From Stenotrophomonas maltophilia (GTDB lineage Bacteria > Pseudomonadota > Gammaproteobacteria > Xanthomonadales > Xanthomonadaceae): 49,267 nt of DNA. The notes below the pieces were generated by a model, which saw only the letters and a program-made list of their open reading frames with translations, did not search any database and was not told the DNA's origin. Every line of letters starts with the position of its first letter. Position 1 is the stretch's first letter. The DNA lies in NCBI RefSeq assembly GCF_013464915.1, contig NZ_RAVT01000043.1:15803-65069 (forward strand), read 5' to 3'. Below are positions 25,908 to 34,850 of the stretch, one piece after another. Position numbers and translations under genes: made by a program.

Positions 25908-27236
25908 GTGGCCTGGGCCGCCCCTGCGGTCAAGGCAGTGCTGGTCCTTTCCCTGTCCGCACTGCTGTTGAACATCGTGCCGGACTCGACATGGAACGGC
26001 AACATGTACCACAAGGTCGCCATTGTCGCGCTGCACGATGGCTGGAATCCGTGGCTTTTCCCGGATTTTTCCGACTGGGCCGCTACGCGAAACGAGATCT
26101 ACTATTCGCCCAGCGTATGGGACGGCAATCAGAACGCCCTGTGGGTCAGCCACTACCCGAACCTGTCCTGGCTGTTCAGTGCAGCCTTGATGGACTACGG
26201 ATTTGGATGGGAGTCCGGCAAGGCACTGAACCTGCTTCTTGCAATCGCCCCGTTCGTCTATGCGCGCATTTTCTTCAGGCAGTACCTGCCGAACCGCTGG
26301 CAGGTGGAAGTGCTCGTGAAGTTCACCGGTGCCCGGTACGCAGCGATGCTTGCGCTTCCATTCCTGGTGGTACGCCGCCCTGGTCTGAAAGAGATTGCGA
26401 CCTGGTCCCTGCTGGGAGCGATTGCCCTGTCCCACCCCTACCTCAACCACATCGCCTCGGACCTGGATATCGGCTACCCGGTTACCGGTACGGATATCGT
26501 TCTGCGTGGACAGGCCGAGGCATCGGTGCTTGAGAAGCCGCGGATCCGGACACTTGCAGAATCACTGCTCGCCCACACGTCGAACGCCGCTACGTTCCCG
26601 GGCATGAAGATTCCAGGCACCTTCGCCATGGACGAGATCAAACAATCGGGTGCACCGGATCCGCGATTCGCCGGATTCGGCCCCTTGTTCTCACTTGCGC
26701 TGGTGATTGCCGCAGTGGCAATTGCTCTTGCACTGGTGCTGGAACGGCGCAATCGCCGCCAGGGTATCAATCACTGGTACCTGCTGGCTGCCGTAGCGTA
26801 TCTGGTGGTCATGGCCATCGCGCATGCAGCGCCCTGGTGGGCTCGCTATGTCCCGTTCCTGTACCTCGCCCTGATACTTGTACTGCTCGTCTGTTCAGGA
26901 TCTACGATCAGGGGAGTCCGCGTTGCATCTTCGCTTGCCAGCCTGGTGATGCTGGTCAACGCCGTCCTGGTCTTTGCCGGCGTGGCGCAGTACACCCGTG
27001 ATTTCGCCCTTCGTCCCGCAATGCAGGCCAACCGGGCCATCAGTGCGCAATACCAGCAGGGCGAGCACGTGATTGTCGCGGCTCCGCAGTTCTTTGGTTT
27101 CTCCACCCTTTATCACACGCAGCACGTCCTCGGCATCAAGGATGTCGAGTATCAGGTCTCCGGAATGGACAACACGGCATGTGAAGGTCCGCAGCAGATC
27201 GGCGACTGGATCGGCTTCTCCAAGCTCTGCAGATAG
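25908..27236 (+). CDS. Polytopic membrane protein, N-terminus probably frameshifted
   Basis: As annotated here (GTG start) it has 442 residues; with the upstream piece it would have about 497. About ten membrane helices are visible. A long first loop has NMYHKVAIVALHDGWNP and FSDWAATRNEIYYSPSV, then WVSHYPNLSWLFSAALM, in the style of bacterial GT-C enzymes whose catalytic acid is in the first loop. No family could be fixed. It is in line with the HAD-UbiA and DMT genes. Codon use is less GC-rich than in the flanking xan/etf genes, which suggests relatively recent acquisition. Confidence 0.7.
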   Translation: MAWAAPAVKAVLVLSLSALLLNIVPDSTWNGNMYHKVAIVALHDGWNPWLFPDFSDWAATRNEIYYSPSVWDGNQNALWVSHYPNLSWLFSAALMDYGFGWESGKALNLLLAIAPFVYARIFFRQYLPNRWQVEVLVKFTGARYAAMLALPFLVVRRPGLKEIATWSLLGAIALSHPYLNHIASDLDIGYPVTGTDIVLRGQAEASVLEKPRIRTLAESLLAHTSNAATFPGMKIPGTFAMDEIKQSGAPDPRFAGFGPLFSLALVIAAVAIALALVLERRNRRQGINHWYLLAAVAYLVVMAIAHAAPWWARYVPFLYLALILVLLVCSGSTIRGVRVASSLASLVMLVNAVLVFAGVAQYTRDFALRPAMQANRAISAQYQQGEHVIVAAPQFFGFSTLYHTQHVLGIKDVEYQVSGMDNTACEGPQQIGDWIGFSKLCR

Positions 27237-27323
27237 ACAGCGGTCTGGACGACCGGCGCCAGGTACATGGAACCCTGGCGCTGATCGAATCGAACACCTG
27301 CCGGGCGGGCGCCACCATACGCA

Positions 27324-27353
27324 TTCGCATGGTCACCCCAAGCCAGCTAGAAT
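27324..27353 (+). promoter_or_regulatory. Candidate promoter of etfBA
   Basis: TTCGCA (27324-27329), 18-base spacer, TAGAAT (27348-27353). It lies about 75 bases before the etfB start. A hairpin TCGGGG/CCCCGA follows at 27353-27370, and another, GCGCCAGG/CCTGGCGC (27256-27281), may end transcription of the preceding gene. Confidence 0.45.
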
Positions 27354-27428
27354 CGGGGTCCCACCCCCGAACCGGTTGCTGTTCCAGGACCGGATGTTCT
27401 CCCTGTTTAGTGAAGGACCCCGTACCAG

Positions 27429-28175
27429 ATGAAAATCCTCGTCGCGTACAAGCGCGTGGTGGACTACAACGTCCGCATTCAGGTCAAGCCGGACGGTTCC
27501 GGCGTGGTCACCGATGGCGTCAAGCTGTCGCCCAATCCCTTCGATGAAATCGCCCTGGAAGAAGCCCTGCGCCTGCGCGACAAGGGCATCGCCAGCGAAG
27601 TGGTGGTTGCCACCATCGCCCCGGCCGACGCCCAGGCACATCTGCGCAACGGCCTGGCCATGGGCGCCAACCGTGCCATCCACGTCGTCACCGACCAGGC
27701 CATCCAGCCGCTGACCGCCTCGCGCACCCTGCTCAAGCTGATCGAGAAGGAACAGCCGGACCTGGTGATCCTCGGCAAGCAGGCCATCGACGACGACGCC
27801 AACCAGACGGGCCAGATGCTGGCCACGCTGTGGGGCCGACCGCAGGCGACCTTCGCCAGCAAGCTCGAGATCGCCGACGGCAAGGCCACGGTGACCCGCG
27901 AAGTCGACGCCGGCCTGGAAACGCTGGAAGTGGACCTGCCGGCCGTGGTCACCACCGACCTGCGCCTGAACGAGCCGCGCTTCATCAAGCTGCCGGACAT
28001 CATGAAGGCCAAGGCCAAGCCGCTGGAAACCCTGCAGCTGGCCGACCTCGGCGTTGAAGCCGCCGACACCTTCAAGACCACCCACTACGCCGCGCCGTCC
28101 AAGCGCAGCAAGGGCGTGATGGTCAAGGACGCGGCCGAACTGGTTGCCGCACTCAAGCAGAAGGGGCTGCTGTAA
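27429..28175 (+). CDS. etfB: Electron transfer flavoprotein beta subunit
   Basis: A 248-residue subunit with the family start MKILVAYKRVVDYNV and the AMP/adenine-nucleotide region GKQAIDDDANQTGQMLATL. With EtfA it carries electrons from acyl-CoA and other dehydrogenases to ETF-ubiquinone oxidoreductase. It overlaps etfA by one base (TAATG). In Xanthomonas the etf genes mark one border of the variable LPS locus. Confidence 0.97.
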   Translation: MKILVAYKRVVDYNVRIQVKPDGSGVVTDGVKLSPNPFDEIALEEALRLRDKGIASEVVVATIAPADAQAHLRNGLAMGANRAIHVVTDQAIQPLTASRTLLKLIEKEQPDLVILGKQAIDDDANQTGQMLATLWGRPQATFASKLEIADGKATVTREVDAGLETLEVDLPAVVTTDLRLNEPRFIKLPDIMKAKAKPLETLQLADLGVEAADTFKTTHYAAPSKRSKGVMVKDAAELVAALKQKGLL

Positions 28176-29113
28176 TGAGCAAGATTCTCGTCATCGCCGA
28201 GCACCACGACGGCAAGCTCAACGCCGCCACCGCCAAGACCGTCAGCGCCGCCGCCGCCATCAGCGGTGCCAGCATCGACGTGCTGGTACTGGCCGCCGAT
28301 CCGGCCACCGTCGCCGCCGAAGCGGCGAAGATCAGTGGCGTTGCCAAGGTCCTGAGCGTGGCCAACGCGGCCAACGCCCAGGCCATCGCCCAGGTGTTGG
28401 CGCCGCAGATCGCCCAGCTGGCCAAGGGCTACACCCACGTGTTCGGCCCGTCCACCACCTTCGGCAAGGACCTGATGCCGTGCGTGGCCGCCCTGCTCGG
28501 CGTCAACCAGGTCTCCGACCTGATGAGCGTCGAAGGCAGCCACACCTTCAAGCGTCCGATCTACGCCGGCAACGCGATCATCACCGTGGAAGCGCCCGCC
28601 GACCAGATCGTGGTCGCCACCGTGCGTGCCGCGTCGTGGCCGGAAGCCGGCCAGGGCGGCAGTGCCGCGATTGAAGCCGCCAATGTCGATGTCGCGCTGC
28701 CAGGCCACACCCGCTTCGTCGGCCTGGCCGCCGGTGCCAGCGACCGCCCGGACCTGCAGAGCGCCAAGCGCGTGGTCTCCGGCGGCCGTGGCGTCGGCTC
28801 GGAAGAAAACTTCAAGGTCATCTTCCAGCTGGCCGACAAGCTCGGCGCCGCTGTGGGTGCTTCGCGCGCCGCAGTCGATGCCGGTTACGTGCCCAGTGAC
28901 CTGCAGGTCGGCCAGACCGGCAAGATCATCGCGCCGGAGCTGTATGTGGCGGTCGGCATCAGTGGCGCAATCCAGCATCTGACTGGCATCAAGGATGCCG
29001 GCACCATCGTCGCGATCAACAAGGACGGCGACGCGCCGATCTTCGAGATCGCCGACATCGGCCTGGTGGGAGATCTGTTCGCGATCCTGCCGGAGCTGGA
29101 AAAGGCACTTTGA
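28175..29113 (+). CDS. etfA: Electron transfer flavoprotein alpha subunit
   Basis: A 312-residue FAD-binding subunit. The FAD domain at the C-terminus shows [25 protein letters not shown] and [20 protein letters not shown], all standard for EtfA. It is translationally coupled with etfB. The O-antigen cluster starts right after it. Confidence 0.97.
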   Translation: MSKILVIAEHHDGKLNAATAKTVSAAAAISGASIDVLVLAADPATVAAEAAKISGVAKVLSVANAANAQAIAQVLAPQIAQLAKGYTHVFGPSTTFGKDLMPCVAALLGVNQVSDLMSVEGSHTFKRPIYAGNAIITVEAPADQIVVATVRAASWPEAGQGGSAAIEAANVDVALPGHTRFVGLAAGASDRPDLQSAKRVVSGGRGVGSEENFKVIFQLADKLGAAVGASRAAVDAGYVPSDLQVGQTGKIIAPELYVAVGISGAIQHLTGIKDAGTIVAINKDGDAPIFEIADIGLVGDLFAILPELEKAL

Positions 29114-29121
29114 CGTGCACC

Positions 29122-29145
29122 TGCCGCTGGCTCCGGCCAGCGGCA
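29122..29145 (+). terminator. Hairpin after etfA
   Basis: A 10-bp perfect stem TGCCGCTGGC/GCCAGCGGCA with a four-base loop directly after the etfA stop. No T run follows, so termination is likely to be partial and wecB could be read through. Confidence 0.5.
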
Positions 29146-29173
29146 CTGTCCCTCTGAATCCAAGCAGGTAATC

Positions 29174-30316
29174 GTGAGTACTCCCTACAAGAAGGTAATG
29201 GTGGTCTTCGGCACCCGCCCGGAAGCCATCAAGATGGCCCCGGTGGTGGAAGCGCTGAAGGCCCGGCCTGAGATCGAGACGATCGTTGCGGTTACTGCGC
29301 AGCATCGGCAGATGCTCGATCAGGTCATGGACCTGTTCGGCATCACGCCGGACGTCGACCTCAACGTGATGGAGCCTGGCCAGACCCTGGCGGGCCTGTT
29401 CGCCAAGATCCTGACCGGCATGACGGCGGTGATCGCCGAGCACAAGCCGGACCTGGTGCTCGTGCATGGCGATACCAGCACCACGCTGGCCAGCGCGCTG
29501 GCGGCCTTCTACAACCGCGTGGCCGTGGGCCATGTGGAAGCAGGGCTGCGCACCGGCGACATCTATGCACCGTGGCCCGAAGAGGCCAATCGCCGCCTGA
29601 CCGGGCCGCTGACCCGCCTGCATTTTGCACCGACCACCCGCTCGCGTGACAACCTGCTGGCCGAAGGCACGTCGAGCAGCGATGTCCACGTGACCGGCAA
29701 CACCGTGATCGATGCCCTGCTCACCGTCGCCGACAAGCTGAAGCACGACACTGCGCTGATTGAATCGATGCGGGCCCGCTTCCCGTTCCTCGACGCCTCC
29801 AAGCGGCTGGTGCTGGTGACCGGGCATCGCCGCGAAAACTTCGGCAGCGGCTTCGAAAGCATCTGCGAAGCACTGAAGGCGCTGGCCGCACGCGGCGATA
29901 CGCAGATCGTCTATCCGGTCCACCTCAATCCCAACGTGCAGGGACCGGTCAACCGGATCCTCGCCGATGCCCCGGGCGTGGTCCTGATCGAGCCGCAGGA
30001 TTACCTGCCGTTCGTGTACCTGATGACCCAGTCGACGCTGATCATCACCGACTCCGGTGGCGTGCAGGAGGAAGCCCCGTCGCTGGGCAAGCCGGTGCTG
30101 GTGATGCGCGATACCACCGAGCGCCCTGAAGCGGTGGACGCAGGCACCGTACTGCTGGTTGGCACCGATGCTGGCAGGATCGTGGCTGAGGCCACCCGCC
30201 TGCTCGACGACGAAGCCGCCTACCAGTCAATGGCACATGCCCATAATCCGTACGGTGATGGCAAGGCCGCTGCACGCATTGCTGCCTTGATCCAGGGCGA
30301 GGCGATGCCGGCCTGA
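29174..30316 (+). CDS. wecB: UDP-N-acetylglucosamine 2-epimerase (non-hydrolysing)
   Basis: A 380-residue GT-B-fold epimerase converting UDP-GlcNAc to UDP-ManNAc. It has [54 protein letters not shown] and [19 protein letters not shown], all conserved. The GTG at 29174 is used because it gives the standard N-terminus. It starts the O-antigen side of the locus but is convergent with the following glycosyltransferase cluster. No WecC (UDP-ManNAc dehydrogenase) is present in the window. Confidence 0.94.
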   Translation: MSTPYKKVMVVFGTRPEAIKMAPVVEALKARPEIETIVAVTAQHRQMLDQVMDLFGITPDVDLNVMEPGQTLAGLFAKILTGMTAVIAEHKPDLVLVHGDTSTTLASALAAFYNRVAVGHVEAGLRTGDIYAPWPEEANRRLTGPLTRLHFAPTTRSRDNLLAEGTSSSDVHVTGNTVIDALLTVADKLKHDTALIESMRARFPFLDASKRLVLVTGHRRENFGSGFESICEALKALAARGDTQIVYPVHLNPNVQGPVNRILADAPGVVLIEPQDYLPFVYLMTQSTLIITDSGGVQEEAPSLGKPVLVMRDTTERPEAVDAGTVLLVGTDAGRIVAEATRLLDDEAAYQSMAHAHNPYGDGKAAARIAALIQGEAMPA

Positions 30317-30326
30317 CCCGATGCGC

Positions 30327-30357
30327 GGGCAACGGCAAGCTAGGCTTGTCGTTGCCC
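30327..30357. terminator. Hairpin between convergent wecB and glycosyltransferase
   Basis: Arms at 30327-30340 and 30344-30357 pair over 14 bases with one mismatch (loop TAG). It contains the stop codon of the minus-strand glycosyltransferase (30340-30342). It may end transcription on both strands, though neither side has a T run. Confidence 0.5.
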
Positions 30358-31671
30358 CGCCATCGCCGCATCACGACAGACCGCGGCCAGGCGCTCAGCC
30401 AGGCGATCCCAACGATACTCGGCGAAAGCATCCGGCCCCAGGCGCAGGCCTTCATCCAGCCGCCCTTGCTGCTTGCGCCGCAGCAGTTCGTGCAGAAGCG
30501 CGCTGATCGCAGCAACCTCATTGGCGGCCAGAAACCCGCAACGCTCCCTGCCGATGATGGCGGCCGCCGGATCGGCGGCATCCGGCTGCAGATGCAGTAC
30601 CGGCCGGCCCGAACCCAGGTATTCCAGCAGCTTGCCCGGGATCTGGGTCATGCCTGCGTTGCCGATGTTGACCAGGACATCCGCACCGCGCTGCAGTTCG
30701 ATGGCCTGGGAATGATCCAGGCTTCCGGCAAATCGCAGGACCTGCGGATGCTCCGCGCACGCTTTCGCCAGTTCTGGTGGCAGGCCCGGGCCTGCGATGG
30801 TGAGCGTGCAGCCGGGCGATGCCAGCACCGCGCGGACCAGCGGCATGGGGTCGCGGAACGGATAGAAGCGCCCCGTGTAGACCAGCTGCAATCCGCCGGC
30901 CGACCTGGCAACCTCGGGCAGCGGCGGTTCCACCCTGGCGAATCCCTGCGGAATCACGCTGAGCGGCGCGATCCCGGGACCATGCCGCTCCTGCATCAGG
31001 GCCGCGGTGGCCTCGGAGGTAACGACAATGGCGCCAGCCTCGTGGCAAACCCGCCGTTCAAGCTCGAGCGACGCCGCCCTCCAGCGTTCGGGGGTGTAGG
31101 ACGTCAGCACGGGATCACCAAGCTCGGCAACGAAAGGAATGCCGGACTCGCGCGAGAGCGCAGACGCCAACAGCAGTCCTGCCGCAGGCTCATGTGATCC
31201 GATGATCACCTGCGGCGACCACTGGCTGATCAGTTGCCGGCCATGACGCAGGGCACCACCGATCCAACGCGAGCGGCCATCCGGGAAAACCCGCGCATCC
31301 AGGAACGAGCGCAGCCATGCGATCGCGCGCCCCTTCCGGTTCAACGCCCCCGTCCCTGTTGACGGCGCGGTCGGTGAAGCCACCTGTGGGAGCGGGCGTG
31401 TTCCCGCAGCCGGGGCCCGGCGCCGCAGACGGCGCAGGTGGGCCAGCATGTGCGACGTCGCATCAATCAGGGCCTCGACGCCCTGCGGCGAGGTCCGATG
31501 CACCTTCAGACCGGCCGGGTCCTCCATTTGTCGCATGCCGGCACCACGTGTCCGGGTCAGGACATGGACATCATGACCAAGACTAGCCAGCCCGCTGGCC
31601 AGCTGGGTCACCCGCATTGATTGCGGTGACGGGTTGGGCTGGAAGTCATGCGCGCAGATCAGGATGCGCAT
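30340..31671 (-). CDS. Glycosyltransferase family 4 protein
   Basis: A 443-residue GT-B enzyme. The N-terminal loop is HDFQPNPSPQSMRVTQLASG, seen in GT4 proteins acting on surface glycans. The C-terminal donor domain has LVYTGRFYPFRDPMPLVRAV, then LRFAGSLDHSQAIELQRGAD and GKLLEYLGSGRPVLHL, whose final part is the EX7E-like region (K-LEYLGSGRPV). The start at 31671 gives MRILICAHDF; ATG at 31680 is nearly as good. About 85 bases separate it from the larger glycosyltransferase upstream. Donor unknown. Confidence 0.87.
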   Translation of the reverse strand: MRILICAHDFQPNPSPQSMRVTQLASGLASLGHDVHVLTRTRGAGMRQMEDPAGLKVHRTSPQGVEALIDATSHMLAHLRRLRRRAPAAGTRPLPQVASPTAPSTGTGALNRKGRAIAWLRSFLDARVFPDGRSRWIGGALRHGRQLISQWSPQVIIGSHEPAAGLLLASALSRESGIPFVAELGDPVLTSYTPERWRAASLELERRVCHEAGAIVVTSEATAALMQERHGPGIAPLSVIPQGFARVEPPLPEVARSAGGLQLVYTGRFYPFRDPMPLVRAVLASPGCTLTIAGPGLPPELAKACAEHPQVLRFAGSLDHSQAIELQRGADVLVNIGNAGMTQIPGKLLEYLGSGRPVLHLQPDAADPAAAIIGRERCGFLAANEVAAISALLHELLRRKQQGRLDEGLRLGPDAFAEYRWDRLAERLAAVCRDAAMAGQRQA

Positions 31672-31756
31672 GGCCTGCATGCCACCGTTCGTCACGGTTT
31701 GACCGACGCTACCCATGCGATCGCAGCCCTTGTTCCTGCTCCAACCCGTAACCCGC

Positions 31757-33715
31757 TCAGGACGCCCGCGTAACGACATCCAGCATCGCATCACCCGCCT
31801 GCTGCAGCGTGCTGAAGGGAGGCGCTTCGATCATCGCCAATCCCGCTTCCATCAGCTCCGGATAGTTCCGCATGACATGCGACAACTCACCGTACAGCGC
31901 CGCCACATCCTTCTCGGCCGGCGCACGGCTGCGTTCCGCGACTTCCTTGTGGCTGAGCTTGTCGTGCGTGACCGCGATGGGGGCAACCCGGCAAGCCGGC
32001 GTTCCCGCAGACAGTTCGGCTGCGCAGCCGGTATTGGACAGTACCATCGGCAGGCCGAAGTGGGCTGCCTCCAGGTTCACCAACCCATAGCCTTCGAACA
32101 GGGAGGGGAGCACGAACAGGTGTGCATGGGAATACTCACGGCTCAGTTCGCGGCGCTTGAGCGAGCCCAGCAGTTCAACCGAACCGGCAAGGCCCAGCCG
32201 GCGGATGGTCTCTTCCACCTTGGCGGCGTTCCCCGATTCAGCCAGCGCACCTGCGATGCGCAGCGTCGCCTGCGGCGCCTCCTGCCTGAGCCTGGCAAAT
32301 GCCTCCAACAGGCAAATCACGTTCTTCTGCGGGTAGAGATTGCCCACGAACAGGATCCTGAACGCATCGCGCTTCCCGCGCGCCCTGCGCAGGTAGTCCG
32401 CCGGCGGACGATACAGGTCAACGATGTTCAGGCCGTGCGGCACGGTTGTCACCTTCGAACGCGCCAGCTTCTGGTACACGCACGCGTAGTCGGCCACTTC
32501 GCTCGAAACGGCAATGTACTCGTCGACGCGAGCACGCTCGCGCTCAAGCGCCGGATCCTGCAGCTGCCAGAAATAGATGTTGTGCAGCACCTCGACGACC
32601 TTGCAACCGGGTTCGATCGTGTGCAGGCCATCATAGGCATGGCTGACCACCAGCGACTCGAAGCGCCCGCGCGCGACCGTCTCGCCCAGCAACGCCGACT
32701 GCCCATCCAGGTACACCAGTTCGCCGGGGAACTGCTGCGCGATGCGGCTGTTGAGCGAAGGCGATCCCAGCACGATCAGGTAAGGCACGAAATTCTTGGT
32801 ACGCAGGTGCCGTGCGAAATCACAGACCCATTGCTCAAGCCCACCGAAGGTATGGTCCTCGGCAACAAGCAATGCGCATCGGGTGCGCACCGCGCTTACC
32901 GCCAGCGACTGCAGCACGCTGCTGTCGGCATGCGCGTTGGTCTGGATCATGCCTGCATTCTTGAGCAGGCGGCCGGCAGCACTGCGGAAGTAACCCTCGC
33001 GCGGCGTAACCACCGGTCGTTCCAGCTTGCGGAATCGATGCTCCAGCACTTCCTGGCGCAGATTGCGGGCGATGCGCCACAGCGAATGCCGGTCGCGGGT
33101 GCGCTCGACTGCCAACGTCGAGATTTCGTTGACCATTTCATCGGCAAGCAGGGCGGCGTGTTTCAGGCCGGCCGAGGCCGACTGCAGCTTGCGCGACATG
33201 TCGGAAAGCTTGAACGAGCCGAAGGTGTTGAGTGCGTCTGCGAACTCCCACCAGGATTCCGCGGACGGCACCGCACGCGACGAGGTGATCACTGCCAGCA
33301 CCATCGCGGCACTTTCAGGTGCCTCCAGGCAGGTCGCCGCAACCATCTCGGCCTTGAACAACTGCGAGTAGCCAGCCAGCAGCTCGTCCGACTTGTGGCC
33401 GGACATGCCCGGGAAGGCAAAGAACACATGCAGGCGGTTTTCGGCAGCAGGCGTTGCACCGTTGTCCTGCGAGGCCCCCGGCTCGGTACCGTCGATCAGC
33501 GCGATATCCAGGCGACCCGGCTCACGGGAAGGGGCCCAACCGATACGGCGCGCCGAATGCGCAGCCAGGCGGGTCAGGTCACTGCCAAGCAGTTCCGTGC
33601 TGTAGCCCTCAACCGGGCCGCCCAGCTTGTCGGACGCCCAGCCGAACACGGCATCGAGCATTGCAGAAATGTCGATCAGATGCGCTGCCTGATTGTTGCC
33701 GATGATTGGATTCAT
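31757..33715 (-). CDS. Large glycosyltransferase with extra N-terminal domain
   Basis: A 652-residue protein. Residues from about 283 are a GT4 domain: LLVAEDHTFGGLEQWVCDF, FVGNLYPQKNVICLLEAFA, ELLGSLKRRELSREYSHAH and PSLFEGYGLVNLEAAHFG (EX7E). Residues 1-280 match no domain I know. They include a hydrophobic segment LHVFFAFPGMSGHKSDELLA (about 95-114) and a helical stretch SRKLQSASAGLKHAALLADE (about 174-193). It could be a second, degenerate glycosyltransferase, a membrane-association or an acceptor-chain domain. The start overlaps the preceding gene by four bases (ATGA). Confidence 0.85.
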   Translation of the reverse strand: MNPIIGNNQAAHLIDISAMLDAVFGWASDKLGGPVEGYSTELLGSDLTRLAAHSARRIGWAPSREPGRLDIALIDGTEPGASQDNGATPAAENRLHVFFAFPGMSGHKSDELLAGYSQLFKAEMVAATCLEAPESAAMVLAVITSSRAVPSAESWWEFADALNTFGSFKLSDMSRKLQSASAGLKHAALLADEMVNEISTLAVERTRDRHSLWRIARNLRQEVLEHRFRKLERPVVTPREGYFRSAAGRLLKNAGMIQTNAHADSSVLQSLAVSAVRTRCALLVAEDHTFGGLEQWVCDFARHLRTKNFVPYLIVLGSPSLNSRIAQQFPGELVYLDGQSALLGETVARGRFESLVVSHAYDGLHTIEPGCKVVEVLHNIYFWQLQDPALERERARVDEYIAVSSEVADYACVYQKLARSKVTTVPHGLNIVDLYRPPADYLRRARGKRDAFRILFVGNLYPQKNVICLLEAFARLRQEAPQATLRIAGALAESGNAAKVEETIRRLGLAGSVELLGSLKRRELSREYSHAHLFVLPSLFEGYGLVNLEAAHFGLPMVLSNTGCAAELSAGTPACRVAPIAVTHDKLSHKEVAERSRAPAEKDVAALYGELSHVMRNYPELMEAGLAMIEAPPFSTLQQAGDAMLDVVTRAS

Positions 33716-34815
33716 ACCGTTTCCACCAGATCCTTGACTGCCGTGATTCCCTTCTTGAAATCTGAATACATCGTCTCCAGGCATCCAAGGTTCCTGTCGA
33801 TCATCCAGTCCTGCGTCTGCAGGTCGGGAATGTAGCCCTCCCGGAAATCGGCATGATCGACATAGGCGTAACCATAGGCGTCGAAATCGCCGATCAGGTG
33901 GAAATCAACCACCGGAAGCACGCCATGTGCGAAGTAGTCACACAGCTTTGTCGGCGACGCCACCCGATTCACCGTACAGGCTTCACGCAGGGCGAATCCA
34001 AAGTTCGAATACCGATAGACCTGCTCCAGCTTTTCCTTGCTCGCGTAGCCCTTGAAGACCTCCACCGGGATGCCGCGACTGGAGAGCTTCGGGGCAAATG
34101 CTTCCACATCGTGGGAGTAGATCTCGTAATTGCAGAACGGTGCGGCGGCCATGATGTCGGCCATCTCGTCCACCCGCTGCCAGACCTGGGCACCACCGGC
34201 ATAGACAGCGGTCGGCCGCGCGTTCTGCCGCCGCGCGATGCGCGACGCAGCCACGCGCTGCACCGACTGGCCAAGCGAGCCGAAGTCGAAGACCGGAACG
34301 TGGATGAAATCGACGTTTGCAGCGTCCGGGTACTTGGCCAGGAAGTGCTCCTTCATGGCCAGCGTCACAACCGAAGCATGCTTGAGCTTGGAGATGATCT
34401 GCCGTTCGACCTCGGCGAAGATCCGCGAGCGCTCGGGTGAACCGAGCATCAGTTCTTCCTCCGGAACCACGCCGTGGATGTCCACGTACATCTTGGACGC
34501 GTCAAAGTGCGGAAGCATGTACTCGCACTGATGCATCGTGTGGATGTAGACGAAATCCGCCGCATCGAAGATGCGTGCCACGAAATCGGAATGGGCCTTG
34601 GAATGGGGATTGACGCGATACGCCTTGATCAGCTCGTCCGCGTACACCACTTCCGGCTCCTGCGCAGCCGGGTACCATTCCTGGAAGTCAATGTAGGTGC
34701 GCGGATAGTCTTCGAACACGCCGTCAATGGTCTTGATACGGCTCATCCAGCCGTCCATGTAACGATCATTCGCGGGATACGGCGAGACTATGGTCAATTG
34801 GCGCTTCTTGGCCAT
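33712..34815 (-). CDS. Glycosyltransferase, GT-B type
   Basis: A 367-residue protein. The N-terminus MAKKRQLTIVSPYPANDRYM and the loop DFVYIHTMHQCEYMLPHFD fit GT-B enzymes. YVDIHGVVPEEE is like the acceptor side of GT4 proteins, and TAVYAGGAQVWQRVDEM begins the donor domain, with RVASPTKLCDYFAHGVLPVV at the nucleotide-sugar site. Such short proteins are common in rhamnan- or mannan-type O-antigen loci. Donor and linkage cannot be read. It is 35 bases downstream of the methyltransferase. Confidence 0.82.
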   Translation of the reverse strand: MAKKRQLTIVSPYPANDRYMDGWMSRIKTIDGVFEDYPRTYIDFQEWYPAAQEPEVVYADELIKAYRVNPHSKAHSDFVARIFDAADFVYIHTMHQCEYMLPHFDASKMYVDIHGVVPEEELMLGSPERSRIFAEVERQIISKLKHASVVTLAMKEHFLAKYPDAANVDFIHVPVFDFGSLGQSVQRVAASRIARRQNARPTAVYAGGAQVWQRVDEMADIMAAAPFCNYEIYSHDVEAFAPKLSSRGIPVEVFKGYASKEKLEQVYRYSNFGFALREACTVNRVASPTKLCDYFAHGVLPVVDFHLIGDFDAYGYAYVDHADFREGYIPDLQTQDWMIDRNLGCLETMYSDFKKGITAVKDLVETV

Positions 34816-34850
34816 CTACTGAAATTCCTTTGATTTACTGCTTATCGACG

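Noticed and set aside
28085..29923. Long minus-strand open frame of 612 codons across etfA and wecB.
   Set aside because: It lies opposite two unmistakable genes and spans their boundary.
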